Shown one piece after another: positions 50,651 to 59,551 of a stretch of DNA of 59,551 bases. A program made the position numbers and the translations under genes. Under the pieces are notes generated by a model. That model saw nothing but the letters and a program-made list of their open reading frames with translations. It ran no database searches and was not told the DNA's origin. Origin of the DNA: Alphaproteobacteria bacterium. Its GTDB lineage: Bacteria > Pseudomonadota > Alphaproteobacteria > Micavibrionales > Micavibrionaceae. Numbering within the stretch: the first letter of the stretch is position 1; each line of letters begins with the position of its first letter. Location of the stretch: NCBI GenBank assembly GCA_018000295.1, contig JAGNKE010000017.1:1-59551 (forward strand), written 5' to 3'.

Positions 50651-52075
50651 TTATTTGATTGCCGCGAAGGCTTCCAGCGCTTTTTCGCGGCTGGCCACCA
50701 GATTGACCAACGGATGTGGGTAGGTTTGGCCGAGCGTTACGTTGGCCGCGGTCAGAATATTGTCTGGCGCTTGCCAGGGATTGTGGATGTGATTGTTTGG
50801 CAGGTTGCTAATTTCAGGGACGTACGTGCGGACGTACACGCCTTCGGGGTCGAATTTCTTGCCTTGGGTAACCGGATTGAAAATGCGGAAGTAGGGCGCG
50901 GCGTCCGCCCCGCAGCCGGCTACCCATTGCCAACTGGCGGCGTTGTTGGCGAGGTCGGCATCGACCAGGCAGTCCCAGAACCAGCGCTCGCCTTCCCGCC
51001 AATCAATGCGCATATTTTTGATGAGAAGCGAGGCGGTGATCATGCGGACACGGTTATGCATCCAGCCTGTTTGCCAGAGCTGGCGCATTCCGGCATCGAC
51101 GATGGGAATCCCCGTGCGGCCCTTTTGCCAAGCCTCAAGATTTTGCGGGTCGTTTTGCCACGGAAAGGCGGAAAACTTAGCCTGTAAGGGCTTTTCCGGG
51201 AGGTTGTCGCTGTAGTGGAGCAGGGAATAGGAAAACTCGCGCCAGCCGAGTTCGCTGCAAAAATGGTCCGTGTCCGCTTCGAGTTGCTGTGCTATTCCTG
51301 CGGCTCTTGCGTCATGCCAGACTTGCCTTGGGGAAATCTCGCCGAAATGCAAGTGAGGGGACAGGCGGGAGAATTTTTCCCTGTCGGGGCGGTTGCGGCC
51401 TTCCTTATAGTCTTTCAGGCCGCTCTCAAGAAAAATCTCTAAGCGTTTTTGCGCTCCGGCTTCTCCCGGCGTCCAGACTTGCGCCATTTTTGAATACCAT
51501 GGTATTTCGGGCATCAGGTCCAAATCGTCCAGTTTAGTTTTTGTTCGCGGTTCAATGACCCTAATTTGCGTTGGTGCATTTTCGGGTCTTTTTGGGTCGG
51601 GCAGGCTCAGGCAACCCTTCCGAAAATAAGGTGTGAAGACCTTATAGGGCGTCCCGTCAGATTTTTTGACCTCCCACGGTTCCCACAAAAGAGACGCATT
51701 GAAGCTCTGTGCGTCTATATTCAGGGTCTTTAGGGTTTCTTTGAGCGCCTTATCACGGGCGTTTCGCCATGGCTCATAACAGCGATTCCAGAAAATCGCC
51801 GCAGCTTTTGTGGTTTCAATAAGTTCGAGAAGGATTTCGAGAGGGTTGCCGGACCGGAAAAGCATTTTGTTTTCCAGAGACTGATTCAGACAGTTCAGGC
51901 TTTTGTGCAGCCACCAGCGGCTTGCAGCGCCACGTTTCCATTGTCCGGGATTGCTATCGTCCAGGATGAACAGGGGCAAGATGTTGTAATTGTTACGGAC
52001 GGCATGGATAAGGGCGGGGTTATCCCTGAGCCTCAGATCCTGACGGAACCAGAGGATCGCGGTTTTTCCGCTCAT
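50651..52075 (-). CDS. phrB: deoxyribodipyrimidine photolyase
   Basis: Light-driven repair of cyclobutane pyrimidine dimers. 474 aa, normal length for the class I enzyme. The N-terminal antenna domain begins ILWFRQDLRLRDNPAL. The FAD domain has SRLSPHLHFGEISPRQV, ELGWREFSYSLLHY, GIPIVDAGMRQLWQTGWMHN, RMITASLLIKN and DADLANNAASWQWVAGCG, with the conserved tryptophans. The start overlaps the PaaK-like stop by four bases, so translation is coupled. Confidence 0.96.
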   Translation of the reverse strand: MSGKTAILWFRQDLRLRDNPALIHAVRNNYNILPLFILDDSNPGQWKRGAASRWWLHKSLNCLNQSLENKMLFRSGNPLEILLELIETTKAAAIFWNRCYEPWRNARDKALKETLKTLNIDAQSFNASLLWEPWEVKKSDGTPYKVFTPYFRKGCLSLPDPKRPENAPTQIRVIEPRTKTKLDDLDLMPEIPWYSKMAQVWTPGEAGAQKRLEIFLESGLKDYKEGRNRPDREKFSRLSPHLHFGEISPRQVWHDARAAGIAQQLEADTDHFCSELGWREFSYSLLHYSDNLPEKPLQAKFSAFPWQNDPQNLEAWQKGRTGIPIVDAGMRQLWQTGWMHNRVRMITASLLIKNMRIDWREGERWFWDCLVDADLANNAASWQWVAGCGADAAPYFRIFNPVTQGKKFDPEGVYVRTYVPEISNLPNNHIHNPWQAPDNILTAANVTLGQTYPHPLVNLVASREKALEAFAAIK

Positions 52076-53478
52076 AACGCCGCTGTTCTCTGATGATATC
52101 CGCCTACGACTTCCGCGAGGCCGTCGCCTTCGCCGATAATCTTGAATTTGCGGGTGTAGTCGTGCTCGAAATAAGGCCAGAAGCGGATATCGATAGCATG
52201 GAAATTTGTAAAGTATTTACCCAGCGTTTCCAGAGAGGCCTGTTCGATCTCGGCGGCCTTGTCGGGGTCGTTTACGACATAGTTCATCTGGAGGTAGTGT
52301 TTGTTGCGTAAAGTCTGGTGGCGGAGCATGAAGTGTATTACGGGAAATCCGAATGCCTTGTTGATTTCGTTAACGAGTGCGTTGAAAAAGGACGGGTAGT
52401 AGGCGTAACCGTCTGCCCCTGGAATAAAATCGGTGTTTTTTCCTTCCAGCATCGTGATGGTTTGATCGCCGTTGATATCGGTGACGACTTTGCCCATATC
52501 CTCGATCCGGTAGCGGATCAGCGGGAAAGCCCTTTGCTGCAGGGCGGTGACCAGCATGGAGTTCTCCGGCCCCTGTTCGACGTAGGCATAGTCACCGAAC
52601 ACCTTGCAATCCTGCGCGGAGAGGCCATGCTGGTGGGCGATTTCGCCGAACTCAACCGCCCCGTAGGTGGACTGGATGTCGCTGTCGGGGAACATCTTCT
52701 GGATGAAGCGTTTGCTGCAGTCGAGGAAAAACTCCCCGCTGACGTTGATGCAGGGCAGGTTCTCGAAGGGAGGTATGCCTTCGGCGGCCATGATTTCCGC
52801 CACGCGTTGCAGCACACAGGGAAAAATGACCAGCAAAGTCGCCTTGCGCTTTTTTAGCGTATCCAGAAGGGTCAGAACTCTTTCCTTTGAAATCTCCTCG
52901 AACGGGACCATCGTAAAGCCGAAGAGGCGGCGCAGAGCAGTTTCATGCGCGGCGAAGGGGCCGGTGAAATAGGATTTGAGGGGGTAGAAAACTACGAAGC
53001 TCTCGCCCGGTTTCCAGCCGTTCAGCTTAAAGGAGTGCAGGAAGGACTGGGCAAAAATATTGGCGTCGTGATGGTCGAGCCAGCGGAAGGTTGGAGCACC
53101 CGACGAGCCGCCGGTCGAAATGGCGGTGAAAAAATCCTTTTTTATCAGCACATGGTTTAGAAACTCTGTTGCGCTGGGTGTTTTCCCATTTTGTAAAAGA
53201 TCGGTTTTTCCCGTGAGGCTTTCGCACATGAAGCCTGCGTTGTTGTCTCTGAGCTCCTGCTTGGTGGCTATTGGCAAGTGGCTGAAGGCGTAATAAAACT
53301 CCTCGTCCGAAAGCCCATGAGAGGTGCTGAGGAAGTAATCGAACTTGCCCTTGTAGAACGGGGTGGTTTTGTTCGCCTGACTGACGATCGCATTTATGCG
53401 GTCACGGCGGGACAGACCAAACCGCGCCGGAGGCTTGAGGATCAGATTATGCCCCAGGAATTTACGCACGAATGTCAT
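52072..53478 (-). CDS. PaaK/CapK-like adenylate-forming enzyme
   Basis: 468 aa. The AMP-binding P-loop is STGGSSGAPTFRW (near 136). Later motifs are NVSGEFFLDCSKRFIQKMFP, STYGAVEFGEIAHQHG (the ANL YGxTE-type segment) and LIRYRIEDMGKV. These place it with phenylacetate-CoA-ligase-like enzymes, as in capsule (CapK) and other surface-polymer loci. Its substrate is unknown; acyl-CoA or acyl-AMP formation is likely. The C-terminus is the usual small domain. It lies between the DHH gene and the photolyase in a tight run, an odd context. Confidence 0.85.
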   Translation of the reverse strand: MTFVRKFLGHNLILKPPARFGLSRRDRINAIVSQANKTTPFYKGKFDYFLSTSHGLSDEEFYYAFSHLPIATKQELRDNNAGFMCESLTGKTDLLQNGKTPSATEFLNHVLIKKDFFTAISTGGSSGAPTFRWLDHHDANIFAQSFLHSFKLNGWKPGESFVVFYPLKSYFTGPFAAHETALRRLFGFTMVPFEEISKERVLTLLDTLKKRKATLLVIFPCVLQRVAEIMAAEGIPPFENLPCINVSGEFFLDCSKRFIQKMFPDSDIQSTYGAVEFGEIAHQHGLSAQDCKVFGDYAYVEQGPENSMLVTALQQRAFPLIRYRIEDMGKVVTDINGDQTITMLEGKNTDFIPGADGYAYYPSFFNALVNEINKAFGFPVIHFMLRHQTLRNKHYLQMNYVVNDPDKAAEIEQASLETLGKYFTNFHAIDIRFWPYFEHDYTRKFKIIGEGDGLAEVVGGYHQRTAAL

Positions 53479-53532
53479 CAGAGAGAAAGCGGCCCGTTCC
53501 GCAGGGTTGTTGAAAGTGGTGACGGCGTCACA

Positions 53533-54519
53533 TTACCCGTCTTTGGCTATCCTTTCAATCAACTCCTTCAAGGTTTCCTCGGACCGCAGGTTTTCAACCT
53601 GGCAGGTACCGGCGGCATCGTGACCTCCGCCGCCGTATTCGAGCATGATTTTGCCGATTTTAGCCTTGCTGTTCTTGTTTAGGATCGATTTCCCAACGGC
53701 GAAGACCGTGTTCTGCTTGTTCTTTCCCCAAAGGACGTGAACAGAAACGGTGGCTTGCGGGAAGAGGGCGTAGATGAGGAAGCGATTGCCGGCCCAGATC
53801 GTGTCCTCCTGCCGCAGGTCCAAGACCACCGTCTTGCCGTGCTTGACTGCGCTGCGTTGGATTTGTTCCCGGCAGCGGGCCTCCTGCTCGAAATAGATAT
53901 CCACGCGTTCCTTGACGTCGGGAAGCTTCAGGATGTCCTTGATGCTGCCGTGATTGCGGCAGTAATCAATCAGTTTCATCATCAACTGGTAGTTCGAAAT
54001 GTTAAAGTCCCGGAAGCGACCCAGGCCCGTGCGGGCGTCCATAATGAAACTGAGCAGCACCCAGCCTGTGGGGTTTAAAATCTCATCCTTCGTGAAGTCA
54101 GCCGAGTCGGCCTTGTCCACGGCGGTCATCATTTCCTCGGGGATTTCCGGGAACCCTTCGGCGGCGCCAAAATAATCATAGACTACGCGGGCAGCAGACG
54201 GGGCTTTTGGATCAATGACGTGATTCTCGGGCGCATCCTTGACCCGCAAGGCTTCGCTGGCGTGATGGTCAAAAGAGATAAAGGCATCCGGGTGATAGGG
54301 GAGGTTGGTGGTAATGTCGTCCGGACCTACTTCAATCAGGCCGTCCTGCATATCCTTGGGGTGGGCGAACATGATGTCGTCGATGATGTCCAGTTCTTTG
54401 AGGAGGATGCCGCAGACCAGACCGTCCATGTCGCTGCGCGTAATCAGCCTGTATCTGCGTCCAGATTCCGGCATCAGCTTGCCGCTTTTCTGTTTCCGTT
54501 TCGATGCGCCTTGCGCCAT
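53533..54519 (-). CDS. DHH-family phosphoesterase
   Basis: 328 aa from ATG 54519 (a TTG at 54558 would add 13 residues). Motifs: the DHH-family first metal site RSDMDGLVCG, then FISFDHHASEALRV, DKADSADF and a DHHA1-type end GGGGHDAAGTCQV. This family includes RecJ-like nucleases, oligoribonucleases, exopolyphosphatases and cyclic-dinucleotide phosphodiesterases; I cannot choose among these. The N-terminal 25 residues are basic and loose. It is the first gene of the four-gene minus-strand run. Confidence 0.88.
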   Translation of the reverse strand: MAQGASKRKQKSGKLMPESGRRYRLITRSDMDGLVCGILLKELDIIDDIMFAHPKDMQDGLIEVGPDDITTNLPYHPDAFISFDHHASEALRVKDAPENHVIDPKAPSAARVVYDYFGAAEGFPEIPEEMMTAVDKADSADFTKDEILNPTGWVLLSFIMDARTGLGRFRDFNISNYQLMMKLIDYCRNHGSIKDILKLPDVKERVDIYFEQEARCREQIQRSAVKHGKTVVLDLRQEDTIWAGNRFLIYALFPQATVSVHVLWGKNKQNTVFAVGKSILNKNSKAKIGKIMLEYGGGGHDAAGTCQVENLRSEETLKELIERIAKDG

Positions 54520-54681
54520 GGGCGTTGCTGTCCTTGTTTTTCCAGAGGTGGTCACCAAAAACTTTACGCAGGAAGGGCATTAGACCCACACACTACATCT
54601 TTTATCTTAACCCGAAGCATGACATAAGGGGAAGAAAGCAACGTGTTGCAGTGCGGAAATTCTATTTATTTCAGGTTCTTC

Positions 54682-55635
54682 CTATAATTCCTCCTCAATG
54701 AAATACAAGGGGCGGTTCTTGGTTTCTCCAAAGATCCGGCCGATATATTCCCCCAGAATTCCTATCGTTAGGAGTTGGATGCCACTGAGGAAGGTAATCA
54801 TGACCATCAGCGAGGTATAGCCGGGAAGATCGCGGCCGAACATCAGGGTTTTCAAGAGAATAAAGGAACCATAGCCAAAAGCCATAAGTGAGATCAAAAA
54901 ACCTGCAAAAGTTGCGATCCTTAGAGGCACGATGCTAAAGCTCGTAATGCCTTCCATGGCGAAATTGCTCAACTTCCAGTAATTCCATTTTGTCGTTCCC
55001 GCCGCTCTGGGGTGGCGATTGTATTGCAGAGCGACCTGCCTGTAGCCGATCCAAGCGAACAATCCCTTCATGAAACGGTGATGTTCACGAAGTTGCTTAA
55101 GCGCTTCAACAGCCCTCCGGTTCATGATCCGGAAATCGCCCGTGTTGCGGGGGAGTTCCATGGCGCTGATATTGTTCATCAGTTTATAGAAACCGCTGGC
55201 CGTGGCTTTTTTGAACCAGGTTTCGCCCTCGCGCTCGACTCTCTGGCCATAGACCACATCGGCTCCTTCCTCCTTCCATATCCTGATCAATTCCGGAATA
55301 AGTTCGGGAGGATCCTGAAGGTCCGCGTCAAGGATGATCAAGGCATCGCCTCTTGCGGCGTCGATTCCCGCGGTCATTGCCGCCTCTTTTCCAAAGTTGC
55401 GCGAGAGGTTCAAAACACGCGCACGTTTATCAGAGGCGTTGATTTCCTTGAGGATTTCATAGGTGTTGTCACGGCTGCCATCGTTAATATAGATGATCTC
55501 CAGATCGTAGGGCAGGGGCGCAAGGGCGCTGGTCACACGCTCATGGCACAGGCGGATAACCTCCTGCTCGTTGTAGCAGGGGATGATTATCGAGATGAGT
55601 TCTTTATTCGTCTTTTTTTTCGGCTTTGTCGTCAT
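54682..55635 (-). CDS. polyprenyl-phosphate glycosyltransferase (GT2, GtrB/DPM-like)
   Basis: 317 aa. The GT2 domain has ISIIIPCYNEQEVI, IIYINDGSRDNTYEIL and LIILDADLQDPPELI (the DxD site), with HHRFMKGLFAWIGY in its C-terminal part. Two membrane helices follow (about 235-300). Such enzymes move a hexose from a nucleotide sugar to a polyprenyl phosphate on the cytoplasmic face. The start lies inside the end of the upstream membrane protein gene (32-base overlap), so they are coupled. Together with the GtrA-like protein and the two large membrane proteins it forms a glycosylation cassette. Confidence 0.93.
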   Translation of the reverse strand: MTTKPKKKTNKELISIIIPCYNEQEVIRLCHERVTSALAPLPYDLEIIYINDGSRDNTYEILKEINASDKRARVLNLSRNFGKEAAMTAGIDAARGDALIILDADLQDPPELIPELIRIWKEEGADVVYGQRVEREGETWFKKATASGFYKLMNNISAMELPRNTGDFRIMNRRAVEALKQLREHHRFMKGLFAWIGYRQVALQYNRHPRAAGTTKWNYWKLSNFAMEGITSFSIVPLRIATFAGFLISLMAFGYGSFILLKTLMFGRDLPGYTSLMVMITFLSGIQLLTIGILGEYIGRIFGETKNRPLYFIEEEL

Positions 55636-57223
55636 CTATCAGTACGTACAGGTCAACAGTTTGCTTTTCTTCTTCCATGTTCTTTTTTGCTCCTCTGATG
55701 TAAAGGTTTTTATTGAACGTGTAAGTCTCAGCGAATTGGTATTTTTCCATACTCTTGGAAAAATTTTGGTTCTTCATGAAAAAATTAAAGTATGCCTTGG
55801 TCGGCATGGGGTTTCCTGCTTCGATATACCTTGGTATGGAGATCACTGCGGGGGAATTTTTCGTAATGTCAGCGGCGATCATATCAATGTAATAGTTCAG
55901 TCTTTTTCGCAAAGCATCTTTTTCCTGTTCCTTCAGGCTTGCCTCAAACTTAAATTTGAGTCCGAGTATAGGCCAGATTTGTCCAAAGCGGGAGGCGTTT
56001 TGAATATTCAAGTAGAAGGGAATTGAGAGGGCTGAAGACTTCATTTCAAGGTCCATGTATACGCCATTCGACGCATATGCCTTTAATTTTTGATGATAGG
56101 GCATCTCTCTGAAATCCTGAGAAGAAACATAGCCCGGAGGGTGTCCTGTCATATAGGTTTTGGTGAATATCAATAACAGGAGACAAGGGACAAGAATTGC
56201 TATATCGGCAAGCCTACAGGATTGGTAGATTAATCCAAACAGTGACAGGATAAAAGACATGGCTGCGAAGGCCAGGAAGGGGGCGCTTTGGTAAAAAAAG
56301 CCCTTGTTTTGCACAAAGTATGCGATCGCGCAGAGAAGGCTTAGGCCAATCAACGAGTATACCGAGGCTTTCAAGTATTTGGTTTCCTCGGTTTCGTACA
56401 CAAAAAGCATGACGATAAAAGCACAGGCTGAGAGCGACAGAAATTTGAGAAGGTCAATGACAGGCATTGGGAGGTCTATGGTGTATAGTTCCAGCACCTC
56501 CGGGAAAACAGTATTTATATAATCAGGGAAAAACACGTAGATTGAAAGTAGGTAGGCAGCGCCTACGGAAACAAATATCCATAAGTCAGATGTTAATATT
56601 AGCTTGGCTAGAGAACGTTCAGAATAGAACCTGTAAACATAAAAAAATGCAGGAATTAAAATATAATGTGGCTTTATGCAAATGGCCGAGGCTCCCAGCA
56701 GGGAGGATGTTGTCATTAATGTCCTTGACGTTGGTTTGCGGCTGATAATTCCTATTTGCATCAGGATGTAAGGGAGTAATAAAAGGAATACAAGATGGTC
56801 CTTGTGTCCAAAACCGGTTGATATGATCCATGTTCCCGAAAATAAGTAAGCGCCGAAAAGTCCAATTTTCATGGAGCCGCTGAATCCGTACGAATCTAAA
56901 TATTTCCATATTATAAATGCGATCAGTGCTGCCGCACTAGAAAACAGTGAAAATATCGCGTGGGTCGGGAAGACTCCTGCGACTTTATATAAGATGTAGG
57001 CAGGGTAGTAGATAAGGAAGCTCAGGGGGGGGTTGGTTTCGTAAAAATCCTCAGTGTAGGTGCCGCCGGATAAAAATCTCTCAAGGCAAATCAAGAGCCA
57101 ACCGAAGTCCGTGGTCAGATATAGATCCAAGTATAGTTTTGCCCATACTGTGAAATAGACCGCTCCTGCGATCAACAGAGCGGGTAACGGGAGAAGGAGC
57201 CTTGTTTTTTCTTGATGTAACAA
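55604..57223 (-). CDS. large multi-pass membrane protein, GT-C glycosyltransferase-like (copy 1)
   Basis: 539 aa with about ten or eleven hydrophobic helices in the first 350 residues, then a soluble C-terminal part. The first periplasmic loop carries YETNPPLSFLIYYPA, shared with the paralogue at 57705-59297. Also shared are a KPHY motif (ICIKPHYILIPAFFYVYRFY), a DYxNxxxP segment and NASRFGQIWPIL. This fits a GT-C enzyme using a polyprenyl-linked sugar. The start is a TTG (57223), as no ATG is in frame. The DNA is clearly AT-richer than the left of the window. The product is assigned by fold only. Confidence 0.8.
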   Translation of the reverse strand: MLHQEKTRLLLPLPALLIAGAVYFTVWAKLYLDLYLTTDFGWLLICLERFLSGGTYTEDFYETNPPLSFLIYYPAYILYKVAGVFPTHAIFSLFSSAAALIAFIIWKYLDSYGFSGSMKIGLFGAYLFSGTWIISTGFGHKDHLVFLLLLPYILMQIGIISRKPTSRTLMTTSSLLGASAICIKPHYILIPAFFYVYRFYSERSLAKLILTSDLWIFVSVGAAYLLSIYVFFPDYINTVFPEVLELYTIDLPMPVIDLLKFLSLSACAFIVMLFVYETEETKYLKASVYSLIGLSLLCAIAYFVQNKGFFYQSAPFLAFAAMSFILSLFGLIYQSCRLADIAILVPCLLLLIFTKTYMTGHPPGYVSSQDFREMPYHQKLKAYASNGVYMDLEMKSSALSIPFYLNIQNASRFGQIWPILGLKFKFEASLKEQEKDALRKRLNYYIDMIAADITKNSPAVISIPRYIEAGNPMPTKAYFNFFMKNQNFSKSMEKYQFAETYTFNKNLYIRGAKKNMEEEKQTVDLYVLIDDDKAEKKDE

Positions 57224-57266
57224 TTCTTTGCCTTCATTTTACCTTAGTTGTAGTAGGATAATGATT

Positions 57267-57692
57267 ATGCTGAAATTCCTTCAAAGTCACTATAAAAGAT
57301 TTATGCGTTTTGCCTGTGTCGGGGTGCTTAATACGGGCCTTGATATTCTCATATTTTCTATTTTTTTTTATGGGTTAGGTTTACATTATCTTCTTGCACA
57401 CTGTTTCGGGTTTTTATTCGCTAACGCCAATAGTTTTCTTCTGAACTTCTTATGGACCTTTGATAAAAAGACAGAAGGTCCACTTTATAAGAAATTTACT
57501 GTTTTTTTTATGGTCAGTGTAGTTGGTCTGATGATTAGTTCGGTTGCCCTTCATCTTTTTGTAGTCGTTGCCTCTCCTGTCATTTCGCTTTCCTTATACC
57601 CTCATTTGTGGGGAAAGGTCTTTGCGAGTGGTATTGCGCTTATCTGGAATTACTTCGGCTCCTGGATTTTTGTGTTTCAAGATAAGACGTGA
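57267..57692 (+). CDS. GtrA-like membrane protein
   Basis: 141 aa from ATG 57267 (another ATG at 57261). Four membrane helices, with the family pattern RFACVGVLNTGLDILIFSIF and ANANSFLLNFLWTFDKKTEG, then YFGSWIFVF near the end. GtrA proteins are thought to flip polyprenyl-phosphate-sugar across the inner membrane. It lies between the two minus-strand GT-C genes, divergent from copy 1 (43 bases) and convergent with copy 2 (12 bases). Confidence 0.9.
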   Translation: MLKFLQSHYKRFMRFACVGVLNTGLDILIFSIFFYGLGLHYLLAHCFGFLFANANSFLLNFLWTFDKKTEGPLYKKFTVFFMVSVVGLMISSVALHLFVVVASPVISLSLYPHLWGKVFASGIALIWNYFGSWIFVFQDKT

Positions 57693-57704
57693 GGGGTTAA
57701 GAAT

Positions 57705-59297
57705 TCATTTCGTGTTGCGAACATAAACATCGTATTTTAGCTTGTAGCTTTGGGCTAAACTTGTGCCACGAAAATATTCTGCGCGGTCGAACTCGAAGGT
57801 TCCTGTTTTTGAGTAATTGTCCTGAAATTCCCTTTTGAAGTTGTTGTTTACAGAGAAAAAAGTCACGTAGTCAAAAAACCTTCCGTTACCAAAAACATCA
57901 ATATTCGTTCCTATCAGCAATAGAGAGGGTCTGTATTTTTTTAAATCTTGTTCTACATAAGAAGAGAATCTGATTATTTCTTTTTTTAAGTTTTCGCTTG
58001 AAGATTTGTTGTTATCTTTTGCGGCTTTTTCCACTTTCTGCAGCAGTGTCGGGATGAACCAATAACTTGGAAAACGCGATGCGTGGGTGTAATTTTTGTA
58101 GAGAGCCGTTGGATTTACTATTTCGATGTCTCCGTGGAAGATAAAAAATGAGCATGGCTGGGAACATTGTTCATCGAGGTAGCGTGCGAGCGTCATATTG
58201 CTGACTTCAGTGCCTTTTGGGTAGTTCCACGAAGGTCTTATTACCAGTATAGATAGTAAAAGGGTCAAAACAGGAAGGACGTTCCTGATAGTCGGTGGAC
58301 AAATTTTCATGTATTTTTCTGCTCTGAATGAGATTGTCAGCGACAACCCCATGACGAAGAATCCAAAGGCTGGCATGAGGTGATTGTAAAAACCCTTTAA
58401 CTGTACAAGCAGAGGGATCAGTGAAAGCAAGGCGCAGATGTAGAGGTAAATCACTAGGCGCTTTTTCGGTTTTTCCAAATCCTCCATGAATAACTCGAGA
58501 CACAAGAAGGCGATATAAGCACTGAAATGGGCTTTGAAAAACCTCAAGGTTTGGTACTTGTCCTTCATCGGGAGGTAATAATTCAGTACGTCCGGCAATA
58601 TAATATTTAAATAATCCTGATAAAAAACAACAAGAACTAGCGCATATATAACTCCGCCTGTCAGCAAAGCAATAAAGTCGGGATCGAATATTATATTCAG
58701 CTTTCTTTGGACGTACATCCGGTGACAAAAGAATACGGCAGGCAGTATGACGTAGTGGGGTTTTACCAAAAGCATGACTGAGGCCAGAGCTAACACTGGC
58801 CATAAAAGGTGCTTAGGAACAGCAATGCCGTAAGTCAGCGCAAACTGACAGAGGATAAACGGAATAAGGACCAGCATCATCAGGTGCTCACGGTCCATGA
58901 AATAAATTGCTGTTATGATTGTAATAGAAGAAAGCGTGCCAAAAAATAAGGAATTTTGATCGTTTTTAGTTAGGAAATTGAAATTCTTTAGAATAGAGAG
59001 AGTAGTGATAGAACTCAAGATTATTAATATTGATGTCAGAGCAGTTGCTCCGGCCGGAACATCGAGTCTGAATAGATAAGAAAATAAAATATGGGGGATA
59101 TATATTATTATGCTTAGGGGAGGATTTGTTTCATAGATAGATTCAAATTGAGATTGGCCAGTTGCCATCCGCTCTGCGGCAATCAACAGCCATGATACGT
59201 TTCCGTTGAGCATGGCCTGTCCCTGTACGATAAGCCACGGGGCCAGAATTACAAATGCTACCCCCCAGACGATAGAAGGCTTCAAGCGTACAGACAT
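57705..59297 (-). CDS. large multi-pass membrane protein, GT-C glycosyltransferase-like (copy 2)
   Basis: 530 aa, a paralogue of the 55604-57223 protein: YETNPPLSIIIYIPH, LLVKPHYVILPAVFFCHRMY, DYLNIILPDVLNYYLPM and HASRFPSYWFIPTL align between them. There are about eleven hydrophobic helices, then a C-terminal part with ALYKNYTHASRF. ATG at 59297 has GGAAG about eight bases upstream. A GtrC-like sugar transferase is the likely role. The DNA is AT-rich, as in the other two membrane genes here. Confidence 0.82.
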   Translation of the reverse strand: MSVRLKPSIVWGVAFVILAPWLIVQGQAMLNGNVSWLLIAAERMATGQSQFESIYETNPPLSIIIYIPHILFSYLFRLDVPAGATALTSILIILSSITTLSILKNFNFLTKNDQNSLFFGTLSSITIITAIYFMDREHLMMLVLIPFILCQFALTYGIAVPKHLLWPVLALASVMLLVKPHYVILPAVFFCHRMYVQRKLNIIFDPDFIALLTGGVIYALVLVVFYQDYLNIILPDVLNYYLPMKDKYQTLRFFKAHFSAYIAFLCLELFMEDLEKPKKRLVIYLYICALLSLIPLLVQLKGFYNHLMPAFGFFVMGLSLTISFRAEKYMKICPPTIRNVLPVLTLLLSILVIRPSWNYPKGTEVSNMTLARYLDEQCSQPCSFFIFHGDIEIVNPTALYKNYTHASRFPSYWFIPTLLQKVEKAAKDNNKSSSENLKKEIIRFSSYVEQDLKKYRPSLLLIGTNIDVFGNGRFFDYVTFFSVNNNFKREFQDNYSKTGTFEFDRAEYFRGTSLAQSYKLKYDVYVRNTK

Positions 59298-59551
59298 TTT
59301 TATTACTTCCTAATTTTGCATTCTGATTTTATCAGTTTATTGGCTTTGCAGGTCAATATGTATTGATGGGCTCTGATATATACGCCGCACTTGTTACTCC
59401 CATGCTGTGCGCTATGAATATAACTTTGGGGCTGTACCAGATAACTAGCCCATATATACCTTAATCCATTGTTTAATTTGTTTTAATTGCGCTTTCGGAG
59501 ACGGGTTATTAAATCTCCATTCGCACTCCTTCAAAAATAGCGGAAAATGCT
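59298..59551. other. upstream gap at the right edge
   Basis: 254 bases of AT-rich sequence beyond the last gene's start. No open frame, RNA fold or repeat was recognised. It probably contains the promoter of the 59297 gene on the minus strand, but I could not pick one with confidence. Confidence 0.5.

Noticed and set aside
50195..51187. 330-codon plus-strand frame
   Set aside because: It is antisense to the S66 peptidase and photolyase genes.

Overview
The window looks like chromosomal DNA of an alphaproteobacterium. This is an inference from gene content: a type II (GSII) glutamine synthetase, a DUF2336 protein, CarD, AMP nucleosidase, separate leuC and leuDB loci, and ffh-rpsP-rimM-trmD-rplS in that order. 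A Micavibrio-like lineage is possible, but there is no rRNA here to settle it. Genes are packed tightly on both strands. I saw no insertion sequence, prophage, CRISPR array or replication origin.

Layout. 1-4250: two tRNA-Arg genes around three genes with no recognised family, one of them with a barrel-like C-terminal half. 4.5-5.7 kb: GSII with its own promoter and terminator. 5.9-23.1 kb: a long plus-strand locus for an MSHA-like type IV pilus. It holds the assembly ATPase with a possible c-di-GMP-binding N-terminus, the platform protein, MshI/J/K-like inner-membrane proteins, a TPR protein, the prepilin peptidase, PilT, PilU, a lipoprotein secretin and a prepilin. An ABC-2 exporter is split through the locus (ATPase at 12.4 kb, permease at 19.6 kb), and a membrane-bound AraC-type regulator lies next to the prepilin. 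23.2-29.9 kb (minus): slipin and NfeD fused by overlap to leuB-leuD, then an HD-domain protein, an unknown protein, a kinase-like protein and leuC. 30-31.2 kb: two orphan genes, one with a hairpin over its ribosome binding site. 31.2-35.2 kb (minus): ffh, rpsP, rimM, trmD and rplS. 35.3-41 kb (plus): dapF, a membrane methyltransferase-like protein, mtaB, ftsY and amn. 41-46 kb: a small polar protein, a DUF2336 protein, and a minus-strand run of an altered nuclease-fold protein, proline iminopeptidase and pgk. 46.4-49.4 kb: an M48 lipoprotein protease, a phosphoesterase-fold protein without its metal ligands, and carD. 49.7-54.5 kb (minus): a four-gene run of DHH phosphoesterase, PaaK-like ligase, photolyase and S66 carboxypeptidase. 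54.7-59.3 kb: GtrB-like and GtrA-like proteins with two paralogous large membrane proteins resembling GT-C glycosyltransferases, in visibly AT-richer DNA.

How the genes fit together. The pilus locus carries the parts for extension, retraction, pilin maturation and outer-membrane exit, so it could encode a retractable pilus, although minor pilins must lie elsewhere. The ffh and ftsY genes (signal recognition particle and receptor) sit near translation genes. The leu genes supply isopropylmalate isomerase and dehydrogenase. The last 4 kb probably adds sugars to a surface polymer by way of a polyprenyl-phosphate-sugar.

Most unusual points: the platform-protein gene has its conserved N-terminus in frame but only an ATA codon in front of it; an 11-bp perfect inverted repeat covers the ribosome binding site of the 30.9-kb gene; the ffh/dapF gap contains three hairpins that could be an RNA; and three proteins (phosphoesterase-fold, nuclease-fold and HD-GYP-like) have lost or altered signature residues.
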